Numbered from the stretch's first letter, positions 48,588 to 57,975 are shown. The stretch is DNA of 64,000 bases from Desulfosudis oleivorans (GCA_020723305.1 DYJC01000001.1:124001-188000); one strand, 5' to 3'. Numbers and translations are program-made. Notes: generated by a model from the sequence alone, not told the origin.

Positions 48588-49169
48588 TCACTTCGAAAAC
48601 AGGGTCAGCAATTGAAGGTTGAGTTTTTCAATCACTTCGTCAGACGGATCCTTTTCCAGATCCACAGCAGGGAGAATATATCCTTTGAATACCATCATTC
48701 CAAGACCATAGGCCAGAAAAGACGCAACAATACTCTTTGCATCAACAGCCGTTGTAATGCGGCCTGCTTTCTGTTCACTTGCAACCCGCTGCACCAGTTT
48801 TCTGACAAACGGAAAATCTCTCTGAATCTCTCCATGATCCCTGTCATCCAGCAAAGTACGCGCCATGACACGCCAGAACTTGTCATGTTCGCGGATCACT
48901 TTTAATGCACGAAACAGGATTTCCATAAGATCATCCGGTTCACCGATTTCTGAACGGACATCTGCGGATAGCTTTTCCTGTGTTTCTCTGCGAAGCATTT
49001 CCTTGGATCCAAAATGTCTGTGAATCAAACCATGATTTACTCCTGCATGATCGGCAATCATGCGGAGAGATACCGCATCCACTCCTTTTTCTGAAAAGAG
49101 TGTTGCAGCGCTTTGAATGATGGCTTTCTTGACTTCCTCTTTTCCGTATGGCTTGTTTTGTTTACGCAT
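48588..49169 (-). CDS. TetR-family transcriptional regulator
   Basis: A 193-residue protein with an N-terminal helix-turn-helix (AATLFSEKGVDAVSLRMIADHAGVNHGLIHRHFGSK, about residues 20-55, split here only as motif) and a variable ligand-binding helical domain. It is 137 bp upstream of the alkyl-sulfatase gene on the same strand and may control it and itself. A candidate operator is at 49315-49328. The ribosome-binding site (TTTGGAAAA) is weak. Confidence 0.9.
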   Translation of the reverse strand: MRKQNKPYGKEEVKKAIIQSAATLFSEKGVDAVSLRMIADHAGVNHGLIHRHFGSKEMLRRETQEKLSADVRSEIGEPDDLMEILFRALKVIREHDKFWRVMARTLLDDRDHGEIQRDFPFVRKLVQRVASEQKAGRITTAVDAKSIVASFLAYGLGMMVFKGYILPAVDLEKDPSDEVIEKLNLQLLTLFSK

Positions 49170-49314
49170 TTTTCCAAAGCTTTCTTGATCTTCATTTTCA
49201 GATTTCGTTTATTAACAGAAATCATTCATAAAAAACAGTCAAGTTTTTTCATTATCCTCTTTGTCCAGATAGGAAAAAACTGCCGTGATTTCGTATGCTG
49301 ATCGAATAATCTAT

Positions 49315-49328
49315 TTAGTATTAACTAA
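49315..49328. promoter_or_regulatory. Palindrome in the tetR upstream region
   Basis: TTAGT-ATTA-ACTAA, perfect 5-bp arms in an AT-rich stretch 146 bp upstream of tetR and 109 bp upstream of the small plus-strand gene at 49437. Size and position fit a TetR operator; no supporting second copy was found. Confidence 0.3.
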
Positions 49329-49436
49329 TAAATCAGTATGATATGAATAAATTTCAAACTGGCATGATCCTGGCTTTTATTAAGAGCAACATGTTGAAAA
49401 AGATTCTATTCTTTCCATTCAAATAAGGAGCCATGC

Positions 49437-49604
49437 ATGAATCAGATGCATCGAAACCGGATCTGGGAAATGATCATCAGAAGTCTGTCAGACAAAAACA
49501 GAAGCTATATCCCGAAGGATGATGAACAAAAAAAACAGGTTATTGATCCAGAAGAGATTATGAAAGGATTCAAGGAATCGATCCGGAAATCAGCAGTTGA
49601 CTAA
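49437..49604 (+). CDS. Small 55-residue protein of unknown function
   Basis: My translation of ATG 49437 to TAA 49604 gives 55 residues beginning MNQMHRNRIWEMI and ending KESIRKSAVD. AAGGAG lies 6 nt upstream, a strong site, and the composition (charged, amphipathic helices, no Cys) looks like a real small protein. It converges with the NtrC-family regulator gene, 15 bp apart. I recognise no family. Confidence 0.6.
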   Translation: MNQMHRNRIWEMIIRSLSDKNRSYIPKDDEQKKQVIDPEEIMKGFKESIRKSAVD

Positions 49605-49619
49605 CAGAATGAAAAGGCA

Positions 49620-51014
49620 TTACAGATTATACTTTTCCAGTTTCCGGTAAAAAGTAGCACGCCCAATCGCCAGCGCTTTTGCTGCCAGCGAAAGATTTCC
49701 CTGTGTGATACGAAGAGCGTGTTGCATGGCTTTTTTTTCAAGCTCAGGCATGGGAATAATTTTTTCAGGGAATATGATATCATCTATATTCACAGACGAT
49801 ATCCTGTGCATCTTCTTTTCTTCCGGATTGTTCTGTGCGAATCTACCGGCGATCGTATCCGGCAGATTCACCATCATCAGCTTACCCGTATCCGCGGACA
49901 CCACGGAACGGAATATGATATTTTCAAGTTCTCTCACATTTCCAGGCCATGGATAGTGGATGAGTGCCTCCATTACATCACTGTCCACCGCTGTTATCTT
50001 TTTCCCTGTTTCTCGAACGTATTTTTCAAGAAAATGATCGACAAGTGAAGGGATATCCTCTTTTCGTTCCCGAAGCGGCGGCAGGCGAATCGGAAATACA
50101 ACCAGCCGATAATACAAATCTTCCCGGAAATGGCCTGACTTTACCTCATTTTCCAGATCTTTGTTGGTAGCTGATATAATACGGACATCTGCTGTTATCT
50201 TTCGACTCCCGCCAACCCGCTCAAATGTTTTATCCTGGAGAAAACGAAGCAGTTTAATCTGTAATGACGGTGACATCTCTCCGACTTCATCCAGAAAGAG
50301 CGTCCCGCCCTCTGCTGTTTCGATTTTTCCAATCCGATTTGTCACCGCACTCGTAAACGCGCCTTTCTCATGACCAAAAAATTCACTCTCCTGAAGATTT
50401 TCCGGAATCGCCCCACAGTTAACTGCCTCAAAAGGGCCTTTTTTCCGAAGCCCCTGAAAATGGATGGCTCTTGCAACCATCTCCTTTCCCGTACCGCTTT
50501 CACCATTGATAAATACATTGATATTGGTTTCCAGAACATTCTCAATCTTGCTGAAAACCATTTTCATGACTTCACTTTTTCCAATGATATTGTCGAACGA
50601 GAAAGCGGTGCCCAGTGCCTTGCGAAGCCTGATGATTTCACGGGTCATGGAATGCTTTTCTACCGCTTTTTTGAGTGAGGCACGAAGCCGATGGCGGTCG
50701 ATAGGTTTGGTGATAAAATCATAAGCTCCCTGTTTCATGGCCTCAACTGCTGTATCCAGAGACTCTACTGCCGTGACCATGATCACAGGCAAGTTCGGTT
50801 TTTTCACCCGCACCTGTTTCAGCACCTCAATCCCATCCATACCGGGCATCATAATATCCAGACAAACCGCATCCGGCTGCTCCGCTAACGCTTCCAGAAA
50901 CGAATATCCGTCTTCAAACTCCTGGATTTCATAAATCTCCCTGTCAATCCAATAGGAGATCAATTTTCTGACATTTTCCTGATCATCAACAATGAATATT
51001 TTATATTTTTCCAT
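49620..51014 (-). CDS. Sigma-54-dependent response regulator (NtrC family)
   Basis: A 464-residue protein starting MEKYKIF with AGGAG 11 nt upstream. Receiver domain with phospho-acceptor Asp53 (CLDIMMPGMDG); AAA+ domain with Walker A GESGTGKE, GAFTSA loop for sigma-54 contact, Walker B GGTLFLDEVGEM; and a C-terminal Fis-type helix-turn-helix (NLSLAAKALAIGRATFYRKL). It activates sigma-54 promoters after phosphorylation. No cognate histidine kinase is adjacent, so this is an orphan regulator here. Upstream 51015-51238 shows no gene. Confidence 0.95.
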   Translation of the reverse strand: MEKYKIFIVDDQENVRKLISYWIDREIYEIQEFEDGYSFLEALAEQPDAVCLDIMMPGMDGIEVLKQVRVKKPNLPVIMVTAVESLDTAVEAMKQGAYDFITKPIDRHRLRASLKKAVEKHSMTREIIRLRKALGTAFSFDNIIGKSEVMKMVFSKIENVLETNINVFINGESGTGKEMVARAIHFQGLRKKGPFEAVNCGAIPENLQESEFFGHEKGAFTSAVTNRIGKIETAEGGTLFLDEVGEMSPSLQIKLLRFLQDKTFERVGGSRKITADVRIISATNKDLENEVKSGHFREDLYYRLVVFPIRLPPLRERKEDIPSLVDHFLEKYVRETGKKITAVDSDVMEALIHYPWPGNVRELENIIFRSVVSADTGKLMMVNLPDTIAGRFAQNNPEEKKMHRISSVNIDDIIFPEKIIPMPELEKKAMQHALRITQGNLSLAAKALAIGRATFYRKLEKYNL

Positions 51015-51238
51015 CTTGCAGGCTGCTCCTGGACAAGGCTTTTTCAATCGTTATAAAACCTGAACGTTATCTTCGAAGGGGTTGACCGAGATCCAACAAT
51101 TATGCATGTTCGAGAATAATCATACTGGATTGTCAGACCGGTCAATTGAGCTTTTCCGTCATGATAATATAAATTGTCTCATTTTAAAACAACTTTTTAC
51201 CGCCCAATGATCGTTTTCACTGAGCGGCAAACTCTTTT

Positions 51239-51360
51239 GAGCCAATTTCAAAACGATTAAAAAGCGTCACACCGGCGAAAGTCAGTGCCCAAAAAAGAGC
51301 CGAAAATACTGGATTATAGATTTCGCCGGAACTACAACAACAGACTTTTGAAATTGGCTC
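51239..51360. repeat. Nested inverted-repeat element
   Basis: Outer arms: GAGCCAATTTCAAAA (51239-51253) and its perfect complement (51346-51360), 15 bp. Inner arms: CCGGCGAAA (51272-51280) and TTTCGCCGG (51321-51329), 9 bp. The 122-bp unit lies alone in the 446-bp gap between the response regulator and lonB, both minus-strand. It has the size and form of a MITE-like element. No coding potential was seen in it. Confidence 0.65.
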
Positions 51361-51460
51361 TTTTGAAAAGACTGGTGAACAAAATCGATGGATAGCCCAT
51401 TAAAAGCCGGAGTGACCGGATAGAAAAGCTTACGATACCATCACAATCATTGGGCACAAA

Positions 51461-53752
51461 TCAGGCAAAGACGTTTTCATTTCTGTCAGGAGGATGATTT
51501 TTTTTTGCTAGGCTTTGAATGAATTCAAGATCCTGAGAACTGCGTTCCGCCATCCTGTCTTCAATTTCCTGTTTTTTCAGCCCCATTAAAATTGCATAGG
51601 CATTATATTTTGTTTTCAAAAAAAAGATATCAAAAGGATCACATCTGTTTTCACTTCTGAATATCCGGATTCCCGGAACTTCACCTTCTTGAATATACTC
51701 GGAATCTGTATTCAGCAGCAAAGGTTCAATATCATATTTGTTCTGCCATGGGATACAGGCACCAATCATTCCAAGATCCAGATCCATGATCGATCGGACT
51801 TTTTCCGTTGTGCCCCCCACAGGCAATACAATATCACCGGTCAAAGAACCGGTAATGCCGATTCGTTGATTCACAGGTCGACGGATGTAGTCGGATATCA
51901 GCCCGACATCCATGGCTACAGATGCGGAATCACCTTCCACGCCGCTATGTGCCTGAATATACTCAATATGCATTTCATATCCAATGGCTGGGGCACCGAT
52001 TTTTTTCAACACCTTCTTTATGGATGCCCTTACGTTCTGGGCTGCCGCTTTTGCGATATCCCCTGTTTTTCCCGGTGAGACAACCGAGTCTGATCCACCC
52101 ACCGTAATCTGGCATCGTATGGGGAGAGGCTGTCCATACATGGTTCCACTGGATTTGGCCTGAATCACGGCAAGTCCCACCACATATCCAATGGAATCCG
52201 TCATCGTACTGATAAATCGTTTTAAACTTTTTTTATGCTCCAGGATTTCCCTTGTCATGCTACCCTCAAGGCTCAGATGTTCCTGTAATGCCTTTCTCAC
52301 ATGCTTCGGTTGAACCAGAGACGAATTGTCCAGTATCGCTTCGAACTCTGCTGTTTTTATGACTCCATTCATGGGCCTAAGCATGCTGCTCAACTTACGA
52401 TCATTTCCACGGCAGCGCAGCTCCTTGATTACCTCAAGAACGGCAGGCCTGGAAAAATCCCTCTCAACCAGCCGGTAGTCTTTTGGAAGGTTCTGCCCAA
52501 AAATTTTCTCGCTTCTGGTTCTGACTCCCTCATATCCCTCTTTTTCAATGATCTCTCCCCATGTATCTTTCAAGTCCTCCCCCAGATTGATTACTTCCTG
52601 TTTAATATATTGTGCTACCTGGCGGATACTCTCGGTTGTTTCCGGGACAGCGCTTTCCATCTGGACAATCTCTCCCCGATCTTCGATCCGGCTTAAAAAA
52701 GCGCCATCACCTTCGCTTTGCAGATAGGACAGGGTATCATGGTTGCAGCAGGCGATAATGATGTTTTCAGCCCGCAATTCGTTTTCTGCCCTGTCCGCAG
52801 CGCCGCTGCCGGTATTCCGTCCTCCTTCCAGAATAAATCCTTTGTTCTGCATAATTTCCAGCAGATCGGACATGTAGCCGGACTTAACGAGTGTTTTTAA
52901 TTCGTCAATATAAATAACCGGTGACTTGGCATGAGCGCCCAGATATGTCCGTTTGTGTGCTGGTGTATGGAGATTACCGGACTGATAGGGATCATGCCGG
53001 AAACCGCCCTTCATATTGCGATCATCCGGCTCGGAAACCCTTGCCATCAGATCCTTGTCTTTTCGGGGATCATAAACCACCTCCGGTATCATATCCTCCA
53101 GGTGTTTAACCGAATTCTTCATTCCCTGCTGAGCATCTCTTTGTATTTTTTCCTGAACCTTATGATTGTTTTCCTGGATGAACATAAAAATAGCACCAAT
53201 ACCAGCCAGCCCTGTCAAGGCAAAGAGAACAGGAAAAAACAACCCTCCGATGATACTCAAAAGGGAGGCGATCAATAATAAATTTCTCACTTTTGTAATG
53301 GGTTTGATCTGATCCGACAAACTGAATGGATCTACGCTTTCTCTGGCCGAACTGATCGACTGATGAATATTTTGAATCAATTCATCTGCTTTTTCAGGAT
53401 TTTGATATGTAAAACGAATATGATTTTTGTCTTTTCCCGGATATGCAAGTATGGATTCTTTGGGACGCAAATAATCGCCAAGGGCATCATCCAATACCTG
53501 ATTGAACATTTTCGCCAGCATTGATTTTCCGGTTCCGGGCCGGCCGACCATCAGAATATGCCCTTTGTTCTGAGCTATTTTTCGTATCGCTTCTTTGGCC
53601 CGATCCTGAAAAATCACTTTTTCGATTGGGTCTTCCGGTACGATAACCTGAGATGTATCCTGAAAAAAACTGAGCCGATCTTCCAGGTTTTTGGGATAAA
53701 GCATCAACTCCTTTATCCACTGACAATCGTTTTTTGTATATTCATCAGGCAT
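51461..53752 (-). CDS. Membrane-anchored ATP-dependent protease LonB (archaeal type)
   Basis: A 763-residue protein starting MPDEYTK with AGGGGG 6 nt upstream; the ATG overlaps the stop of the upstream gene by 8 bp. AAA+ domain with Walker A GRPGTGKS (70-77), interrupted by a membrane insertion of two helices (about 156-193), then Walker B VIYIDELKTL, and a C-terminal Lon protease domain with catalytic Ser in EGDSASVAM and Lys in GGTTEKV. It degrades proteins at the inner face of the membrane. It is the last gene of a three-gene set with an unknown 392-residue protein and a zinc-ribbon protein. Confidence 0.93.
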   Translation of the reverse strand: MPDEYTKNDCQWIKELMLYPKNLEDRLSFFQDTSQVIVPEDPIEKVIFQDRAKEAIRKIAQNKGHILMVGRPGTGKSMLAKMFNQVLDDALGDYLRPKESILAYPGKDKNHIRFTYQNPEKADELIQNIHQSISSARESVDPFSLSDQIKPITKVRNLLLIASLLSIIGGLFFPVLFALTGLAGIGAIFMFIQENNHKVQEKIQRDAQQGMKNSVKHLEDMIPEVVYDPRKDKDLMARVSEPDDRNMKGGFRHDPYQSGNLHTPAHKRTYLGAHAKSPVIYIDELKTLVKSGYMSDLLEIMQNKGFILEGGRNTGSGAADRAENELRAENIIIACCNHDTLSYLQSEGDGAFLSRIEDRGEIVQMESAVPETTESIRQVAQYIKQEVINLGEDLKDTWGEIIEKEGYEGVRTRSEKIFGQNLPKDYRLVERDFSRPAVLEVIKELRCRGNDRKLSSMLRPMNGVIKTAEFEAILDNSSLVQPKHVRKALQEHLSLEGSMTREILEHKKSLKRFISTMTDSIGYVVGLAVIQAKSSGTMYGQPLPIRCQITVGGSDSVVSPGKTGDIAKAAAQNVRASIKKVLKKIGAPAIGYEMHIEYIQAHSGVEGDSASVAMDVGLISDYIRRPVNQRIGITGSLTGDIVLPVGGTTEKVRSIMDLDLGMIGACIPWQNKYDIEPLLLNTDSEYIQEGEVPGIRIFRSENRCDPFDIFFLKTKYNAYAILMGLKKQEIEDRMAERSSQDLEFIQSLAKKNHPPDRNENVFA

Positions 53753-54923
53753 ACACATACCCCCTGATCGAGTCCAACACATAAAACCGTCTTGTATCGG
53801 AAATGGAAATCCTCTTATTGATTTCGGAATACAACTTCGGCAGTCGCTGCCGAATCGGTTCAAGTGCTTTTATGCTGTGCAATACAGAAATATGAGTAAA
53901 CAATTTCTGCTTTCCGGTATTGTCTTTCATTACGTAACTAAAGGCTACTCCGAGTTGGAGTTGATTCAAGGACTCCATGATCACATCTTTTTCATCCATA
54001 CCCAGATTGCATGTTTTAAATATATCCTGGTAAGCTTCCGGTAGATGTGAATCCGTATACCCGATTTCAAATTTCGTATTAAATAATATTTTAATGGGCA
54101 TCAGTTCTCCTGTGATGCATTGCCTGAATGCATCCTGAAACTTTTTATTTTCCTGAATAGACTGATCGAGAAGAAGCATATATTTGACCAGATTCATATC
54201 CTGTATCCAGTATTGCACACTTTTATCTGCGCCAATCACACAGGCTTTTGACTCACCATTTGAAAAAAACCGTATCAATCGGTACTGGTTGTCCGGATTA
54301 TAGGAAGTAAAATCCAACCCCCGCATCTCGAACAACCCGGGAGCAAGCTGTCGGCTCTCCAGGATGACATTTACGTTTCTGGAATAATTATTTTTCATAT
54401 AATTCACTTTACTGGGGATATCACCATCAAGTCGCAATATGGACCGATTCCCGTCAATATCCTCACAAATACCGACAATATTTGAAACATGATCCATATC
54501 CAACGATGAGAGAGTCCTCGGCAGAACATCATAAGGCCGTAATGATTCATTAATCAGATCAACATGATCTGTAAATTGTTTATCTTTTCGGGAAGGTGCT
54601 TCAATGGGTGACTGTGCGAGCAATATATCCGGCGGACCAGCTTCTGCCTTTTTTTTCCATGGAATCCATTTAGATAAGCTGGACCCAAAAGTGGTTTTTT
54701 CAGGTTGAGATCTATGGATCTCACAACCCACCAGCCTCTTTTGAATTTCCATTGGATTTGGATCCAGCATATATTTGGCAAAATCGGATATTACATACTC
54801 AACTATCGATTCTGCCTTTATTTCAGAAACCAACTCAATATCCTTCGGGATTCCGAATCCGGTTCTGGAGATGATCCAGATCGGTCTTTGCGATACTGCC
54901 TGTTTGTTGTTTTTAATTTCCAT
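53745..54923 (-). CDS. Unknown protein, partner of LonB
   Basis: About 392 residues (a GTG three codons earlier is an alternative start). I recognise no family. No signal peptide or membrane segment is visible. The N-terminal third is rich in charged and proline residues, and the C-terminal two thirds look like a mixed alpha/beta domain (IVGICEDIDGNRSILRLDGD; FEMRGLDFTSYNPDNQYRLI). Its stop overlaps the LonB start, so the two are translationally coupled, suggesting an adaptor, substrate or regulator of this protease (inference). Confidence 0.75.
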   Translation of the reverse strand: MEIKNNKQAVSQRPIWIISRTGFGIPKDIELVSEIKAESIVEYVISDFAKYMLDPNPMEIQKRLVGCEIHRSQPEKTTFGSSLSKWIPWKKKAEAGPPDILLAQSPIEAPSRKDKQFTDHVDLINESLRPYDVLPRTLSSLDMDHVSNIVGICEDIDGNRSILRLDGDIPSKVNYMKNNYSRNVNVILESRQLAPGLFEMRGLDFTSYNPDNQYRLIRFFSNGESKACVIGADKSVQYWIQDMNLVKYMLLLDQSIQENKKFQDAFRQCITGELMPIKILFNTKFEIGYTDSHLPEAYQDIFKTCNLGMDEKDVIMESLNQLQLGVAFSYVMKDNTGKQKLFTHISVLHSIKALEPIRQRLPKLYSEINKRISISDTRRFYVLDSIRGYVYA

Positions 54924-54953
54924 TTCTTTCACTCATCACCCGGTTAATTTCAA

Positions 54954-55118
54954 TTATCTTCGATTCAGAAATATTTCTGATAGATGGTCTTCTTCATGAC
55001 TTTGATCAATCAACTCCTGTAAACAGTTGTCACAGTAGGTATGTGAGATCTCTACTTCAGATTCATAATTTCCTGTCTTCCCTATTGTCGACCCACATAC
55101 ACAACATTTTACAATCAA
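54954..55118 (-). CDS. Small zinc-ribbon protein
   Basis: My translation from TTG 55118 to TAA 54954 gives 54 residues with two knuckles, CCVCGS near the N-terminus and YCDNC at 28-32, then an acidic helical tail. GGAG lies 8 nt before the TTG; no ATG in this frame is available. It lies 30 bp upstream of the unknown LonB partner gene and is probably the first gene of that operon. It likely binds one zinc; its function is unknown. Confidence 0.65.
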   Translation of the reverse strand: MIVKCCVCGSTIGKTGNYESEVEISHTYCDNCLQELIDQSHEEDHLSEIFLNRR

Positions 55119-55710
55119 AATCCGATCTCCTTTTTTGTATAGTTAAAAAACAGATGTTGCCGTCAATTGAGCAAAGCAGCAAGCATGCCACACGTTGATC
55201 AGGAGATACAAGAAGCCCATCTGCCTAATAAAACAGACGATTGTGAAAAAAAGATCTATTTCGTCTTTTGGAAAAAAAGGGCTACTGTCCCAATTTGAGT
55301 AAACTTCTTCTCAATTTCCGATAGAAATCCATCTCAGAATGAGACAGCCGGATTGAAAAAAACCTGTTCTGATCAAGGCCAAATTGAAGATTTCAGGATA
55401 AAACTATGTTTGAATTCAGAGAATATTCAAATATCTCTTGTAGTCATCACAAAGATGTGTCAGAAAGAGGATAATAGTAACTGTGAACACCCAAGTAGAG
55501 CAACTGGTTGAAGATTAAATCGAAAAAAAATAAATCCAAACTGACATTGACGGGATGATGGGGTCATGCACAGCTTATTTGATAAGCAAATCTGTGTAAA
55601 TCCTATTGGTGCGCTATTGCCTCCAGAAATCATAATCCGGGTTAAAATGCTTCAAAGGTTGTCGGGAATCACAATCATAACAAAAATGTTTTTAAAAGGA
55701 GAAATGTAAG
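55119..55710. other. Long leader and intergenic region before the cold-shock gene
   Basis: A 592-bp gap with no supportable gene. It should contain the divergent lonB-operon promoter at its left end and a long 5' leader of the cold-shock gene at its right end. A small hairpin, GCTTAT-TTG-ATAAGC (55573-55587), lies 124 bp upstream of the start codon. Long structured leaders are common in cold-shock genes, but no cold box was identified. Confidence 0.4.
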
Positions 55711-55914
55711 ATGGCGAACGGTATTGTAAAATGGTTCAATGACAGCAAAGGTTATGGTTTTATTGAGCAAGAAAATGGGGGTCCGGATGTTTTTGTGCAT
55801 CATTCAGCAATCAATGCCAATGGTTTCAAGTCTCTAAATGAAGGAGACCGTGTGAGCTTTGATATAGAGCAAGGGAAAAAAGGACCTTCAGCTGCCAACG
55901 TTACGGTTTTATAA
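55711..55914 (+). CDS. Cold-shock protein (CspA family)
   Basis: A 67-residue single cold-shock domain with RNP1 KGYGFIEQ and RNP2 DVFVHHSAI, binding single-stranded RNA/DNA as a chaperone. AAAAGGAG lies 8 nt upstream of the ATG. It is monocistronic, followed by a clear terminator. Confidence 0.97.
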   Translation: MANGIVKWFNDSKGYGFIEQENGGPDVFVHHSAINANGFKSLNEGDRVSFDIEQGKKGPSAANVTVL

Positions 55915-55930
55915 CCTGACAGAATCTTTG

Positions 55931-55970
55931 AAAGGGCATTTCATCGAGTAATCATGCAATGCCCCTTTTT
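55931..55970 (+). terminator. Rho-independent terminator of the cold-shock gene
   Basis: Stem GGGCATT (55934-55940) with AATGCCC (55958-55964), 17-nt loop, followed by a run of five T. It lies 17 bp after the stop codon. Confidence 0.85.
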
Positions 55971-56092
55971 CCTTTCCAATCAAGTTTCACGTTCACCCTG
56001 GGAATGGACATAATCATATCCATGATTTATCGTATCAAACCTAAATGGACAGTTTTGTTCAAGTGGAAGTTGTCATCACAGGGAGATTTCCT

Positions 56093-56687
56093 ATGAATTC
56101 TAAAAAAGCATATAAAATCAACATCCTGTTTTTTTTCCTGATTTTGAATTTATCTGTCTTTTTGGTAAATTCTCATCTTTTCGCAGGGGAAGTGCCGTAC
56201 ACAATCGTCCAGAAATGGCAGATTGCGGACGGGATTCGTGTTCCGGAATCCATTCTGTTTGACGGAACAGACAATATTCTCTATGTTTCCAACATCAATG
56301 GACAACCAACAGAAAAAAATCAAAAGGGATTTATCTCAAAGGTTACACTGGATGGGAAAATGGATGTGCTGAAGTGGGCAACAGGCCTGAATGCACCAAA
56401 GGGATCGGCGATTTTCGGAGAGTTTCTTTATGTATCCGATATTGATCATCTGGTCCAGATTCATCTCAAAACCGGAAAAATTAAAAATCGGTTTCCAGCC
56501 CAGGGCGTACAATTTCTAAATGATGTTGTCACGGACTTCAAGGGAAACGTTTATGTCTCGGACATGTCCGCTGAAAATAGTGTAATCTACCAATTGTCCC
56601 GCGGATCTGGAATACATTATATCCAAAAAGCTCTTGCTGATACCTACGTTTTTTGACAACCGGGTCATTGCGTACGAGGTAAAATAG
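56093..56687 (+). pseudogene. SMP-30-like beta-propeller gene with central deletion
   Basis: ATG 56093 has GGGAG upstream and begins a signal peptide (INILFFFLILNLSVFLV). Then come SMP-30/gluconolactonase-like blades (ILFDGTDNILYVSNINGQP, LNDVVTDFKGNVYVSDMS). The frame stops at 56656. In another frame, DNA from about 56603 to TAG 56687 encodes ADLEYIISKKLLLIP then TFFDNRVIAYEVK, which is how this family ends. Both ends are therefore present, but roughly 100 residues are missing between them and the join is out of frame. The present product would be a 188-residue truncated secreted protein. Confidence 0.75.
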
Positions 56688-56703
56688 GTATCCTGAAAAC
56701 AGT

Positions 56704-57426
56704 ATGCAAAAAGAAAATTGTGAAAAGCGATGTGGATACGTTGTACACTATTCCAGCGCCCTACCGGAAAAAAATTGTAACTGGAATGATAAGGTCTGGG
56801 GGAATGCACCACACCTGGAGCTGAACTGTTTCCGACCTGAAAGCAGCGGGCACCGTCCAATAACAAAATTAAAATTGCTTTATGATTCAAAATTGTTAAA
56901 AGGTATATTTAAAGTTCAGGATAAATATGTTCGCTGTATCCATACCGAATTCCAGGAACCGGTTTATCAGGATAGTTGTGTGGAATTTTTTGTTCAACCC
57001 AAGCCCGATTACGGATATTTTAATTTTGAATTCAATTGCGGGGGCACCTTGCTGGCATCCTATATCACGGATCCCACCAGGATCGGAATCGAACTAAAGG
57101 AGTATACCCCTCTAACACGGAAAGAGGTTGAGCAGATGAATATTTATCATTCTCTGCCCCGGAAAGTTTTTCCTGAAATTCAACAAAAAATAACCTGGTA
57201 TCTTGAGTTCTCTATTCCCTTCTTGTTGTTTGAAAAATATATTGGAACACTCCCGGATATCAGAGAAAATACATGGAAAGCCAATTTTTATAAATGCGGA
57301 GATCAAACATCCCATCCACATTGGGCTTCCTGGTCTCCAGTGACCGAGCTAAACTTTCATCAGCCGGCCTGTTTCGGCAATATTTGTTTCCAATCCACTC
57401 AATACTTGGAAAGAATGGCATTGTAA
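56704..57426 (+). CDS. CBM9-like carbohydrate-binding domain protein
   Basis: A 240-residue protein matching the family 9-like carbohydrate-binding module: YQDSCVEFFVQP, YFNFEFNCGGTLL, TWYLEFSIPF, WKANFYKCGDQTSHPHWASW and HQPACFGNICF. It has no signal peptide and no catalytic domain. Stand-alone CBM9-like proteins of this kind are mostly uncharacterised. It lies 16 bp after the broken beta-propeller gene and 23 bp before a Usp gene. Confidence 0.8.
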   Translation: MQKENCEKRCGYVVHYSSALPEKNCNWNDKVWGNAPHLELNCFRPESSGHRPITKLKLLYDSKLLKGIFKVQDKYVRCIHTEFQEPVYQDSCVEFFVQPKPDYGYFNFEFNCGGTLLASYITDPTRIGIELKEYTPLTRKEVEQMNIYHSLPRKVFPEIQQKITWYLEFSIPFLLFEKYIGTLPDIRENTWKANFYKCGDQTSHPHWASWSPVTELNFHQPACFGNICFQSTQYLERMAL

Positions 57427-57449
57427 CCAAAATTATGAAAGGAAAAAAA

Positions 57450-57974
57450 ATGTTTCCCGATGTTCAAATTAAAAAAATTCTTTATGCAACCGACTTATCC
57501 GAATATGCAAAGAAAGCGTTCTCTTATGCTGTAAGCCTTGCCCGGCATTATCATGCAACCATCACAATTTTACACACGGTGATCGACAATCCGGATATCT
57601 ATTCCGGTGTTCTCAGTTATGTTGATCAGGAAAAATGGGAAGCGATTAAAAAACAGCATGTGGATGAAGCCAGGGAATCCCTTATCGGGAAAAAAAGAAG
57701 CGGAATGCCCATTCGACAGGTGCTGGATATCTTTTGTGAAGATGTGAAATCCCAGTTTCACGACCAGCCTTTTGAAACCGATAAGATCATTGTAACACGC
57801 GGAAATCCGGTTGAAGAGATTCTCCGGTATTCAGAAGAAAACAACTGCGATATCATTGTCATGGGTTCCCGGGGACAGGGAAGCTTTCTGAATGCGATGA
57901 TCGGCAGCACATCTCTGAAGGTTTTGCACCGTTCCAAAAAGCCGGTTTTGCTGGTTCGTCTGGAGGACGAATAG
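57450..57974 (+). CDS. Universal stress protein (UspA family)
   Basis: A 174-residue Usp domain starting MFPDVQIKKILYATDLSEYA; AAAGGAA precedes this ATG. The nucleotide-binding motif is intact: GSRGQGSFLNAMIGSTS fits G-x2-G-x9-G-S, so ATP binding is likely, unlike the variant copy at 2280. Between the two family motifs there is a helical insertion rich in charged residues. It converges with the SGNH hydrolase gene, 1 bp apart. Confidence 0.92.
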   Translation: MFPDVQIKKILYATDLSEYAKKAFSYAVSLARHYHATITILHTVIDNPDIYSGVLSYVDQEKWEAIKKQHVDEARESLIGKKRSGMPIRQVLDIFCEDVKSQFHDQPFETDKIIVTRGNPVEEILRYSEENNCDIIVMGSRGQGSFLNAMIGSTSLKVLHRSKKPVLLVRLEDE

Positions 57975-57975
57975 A

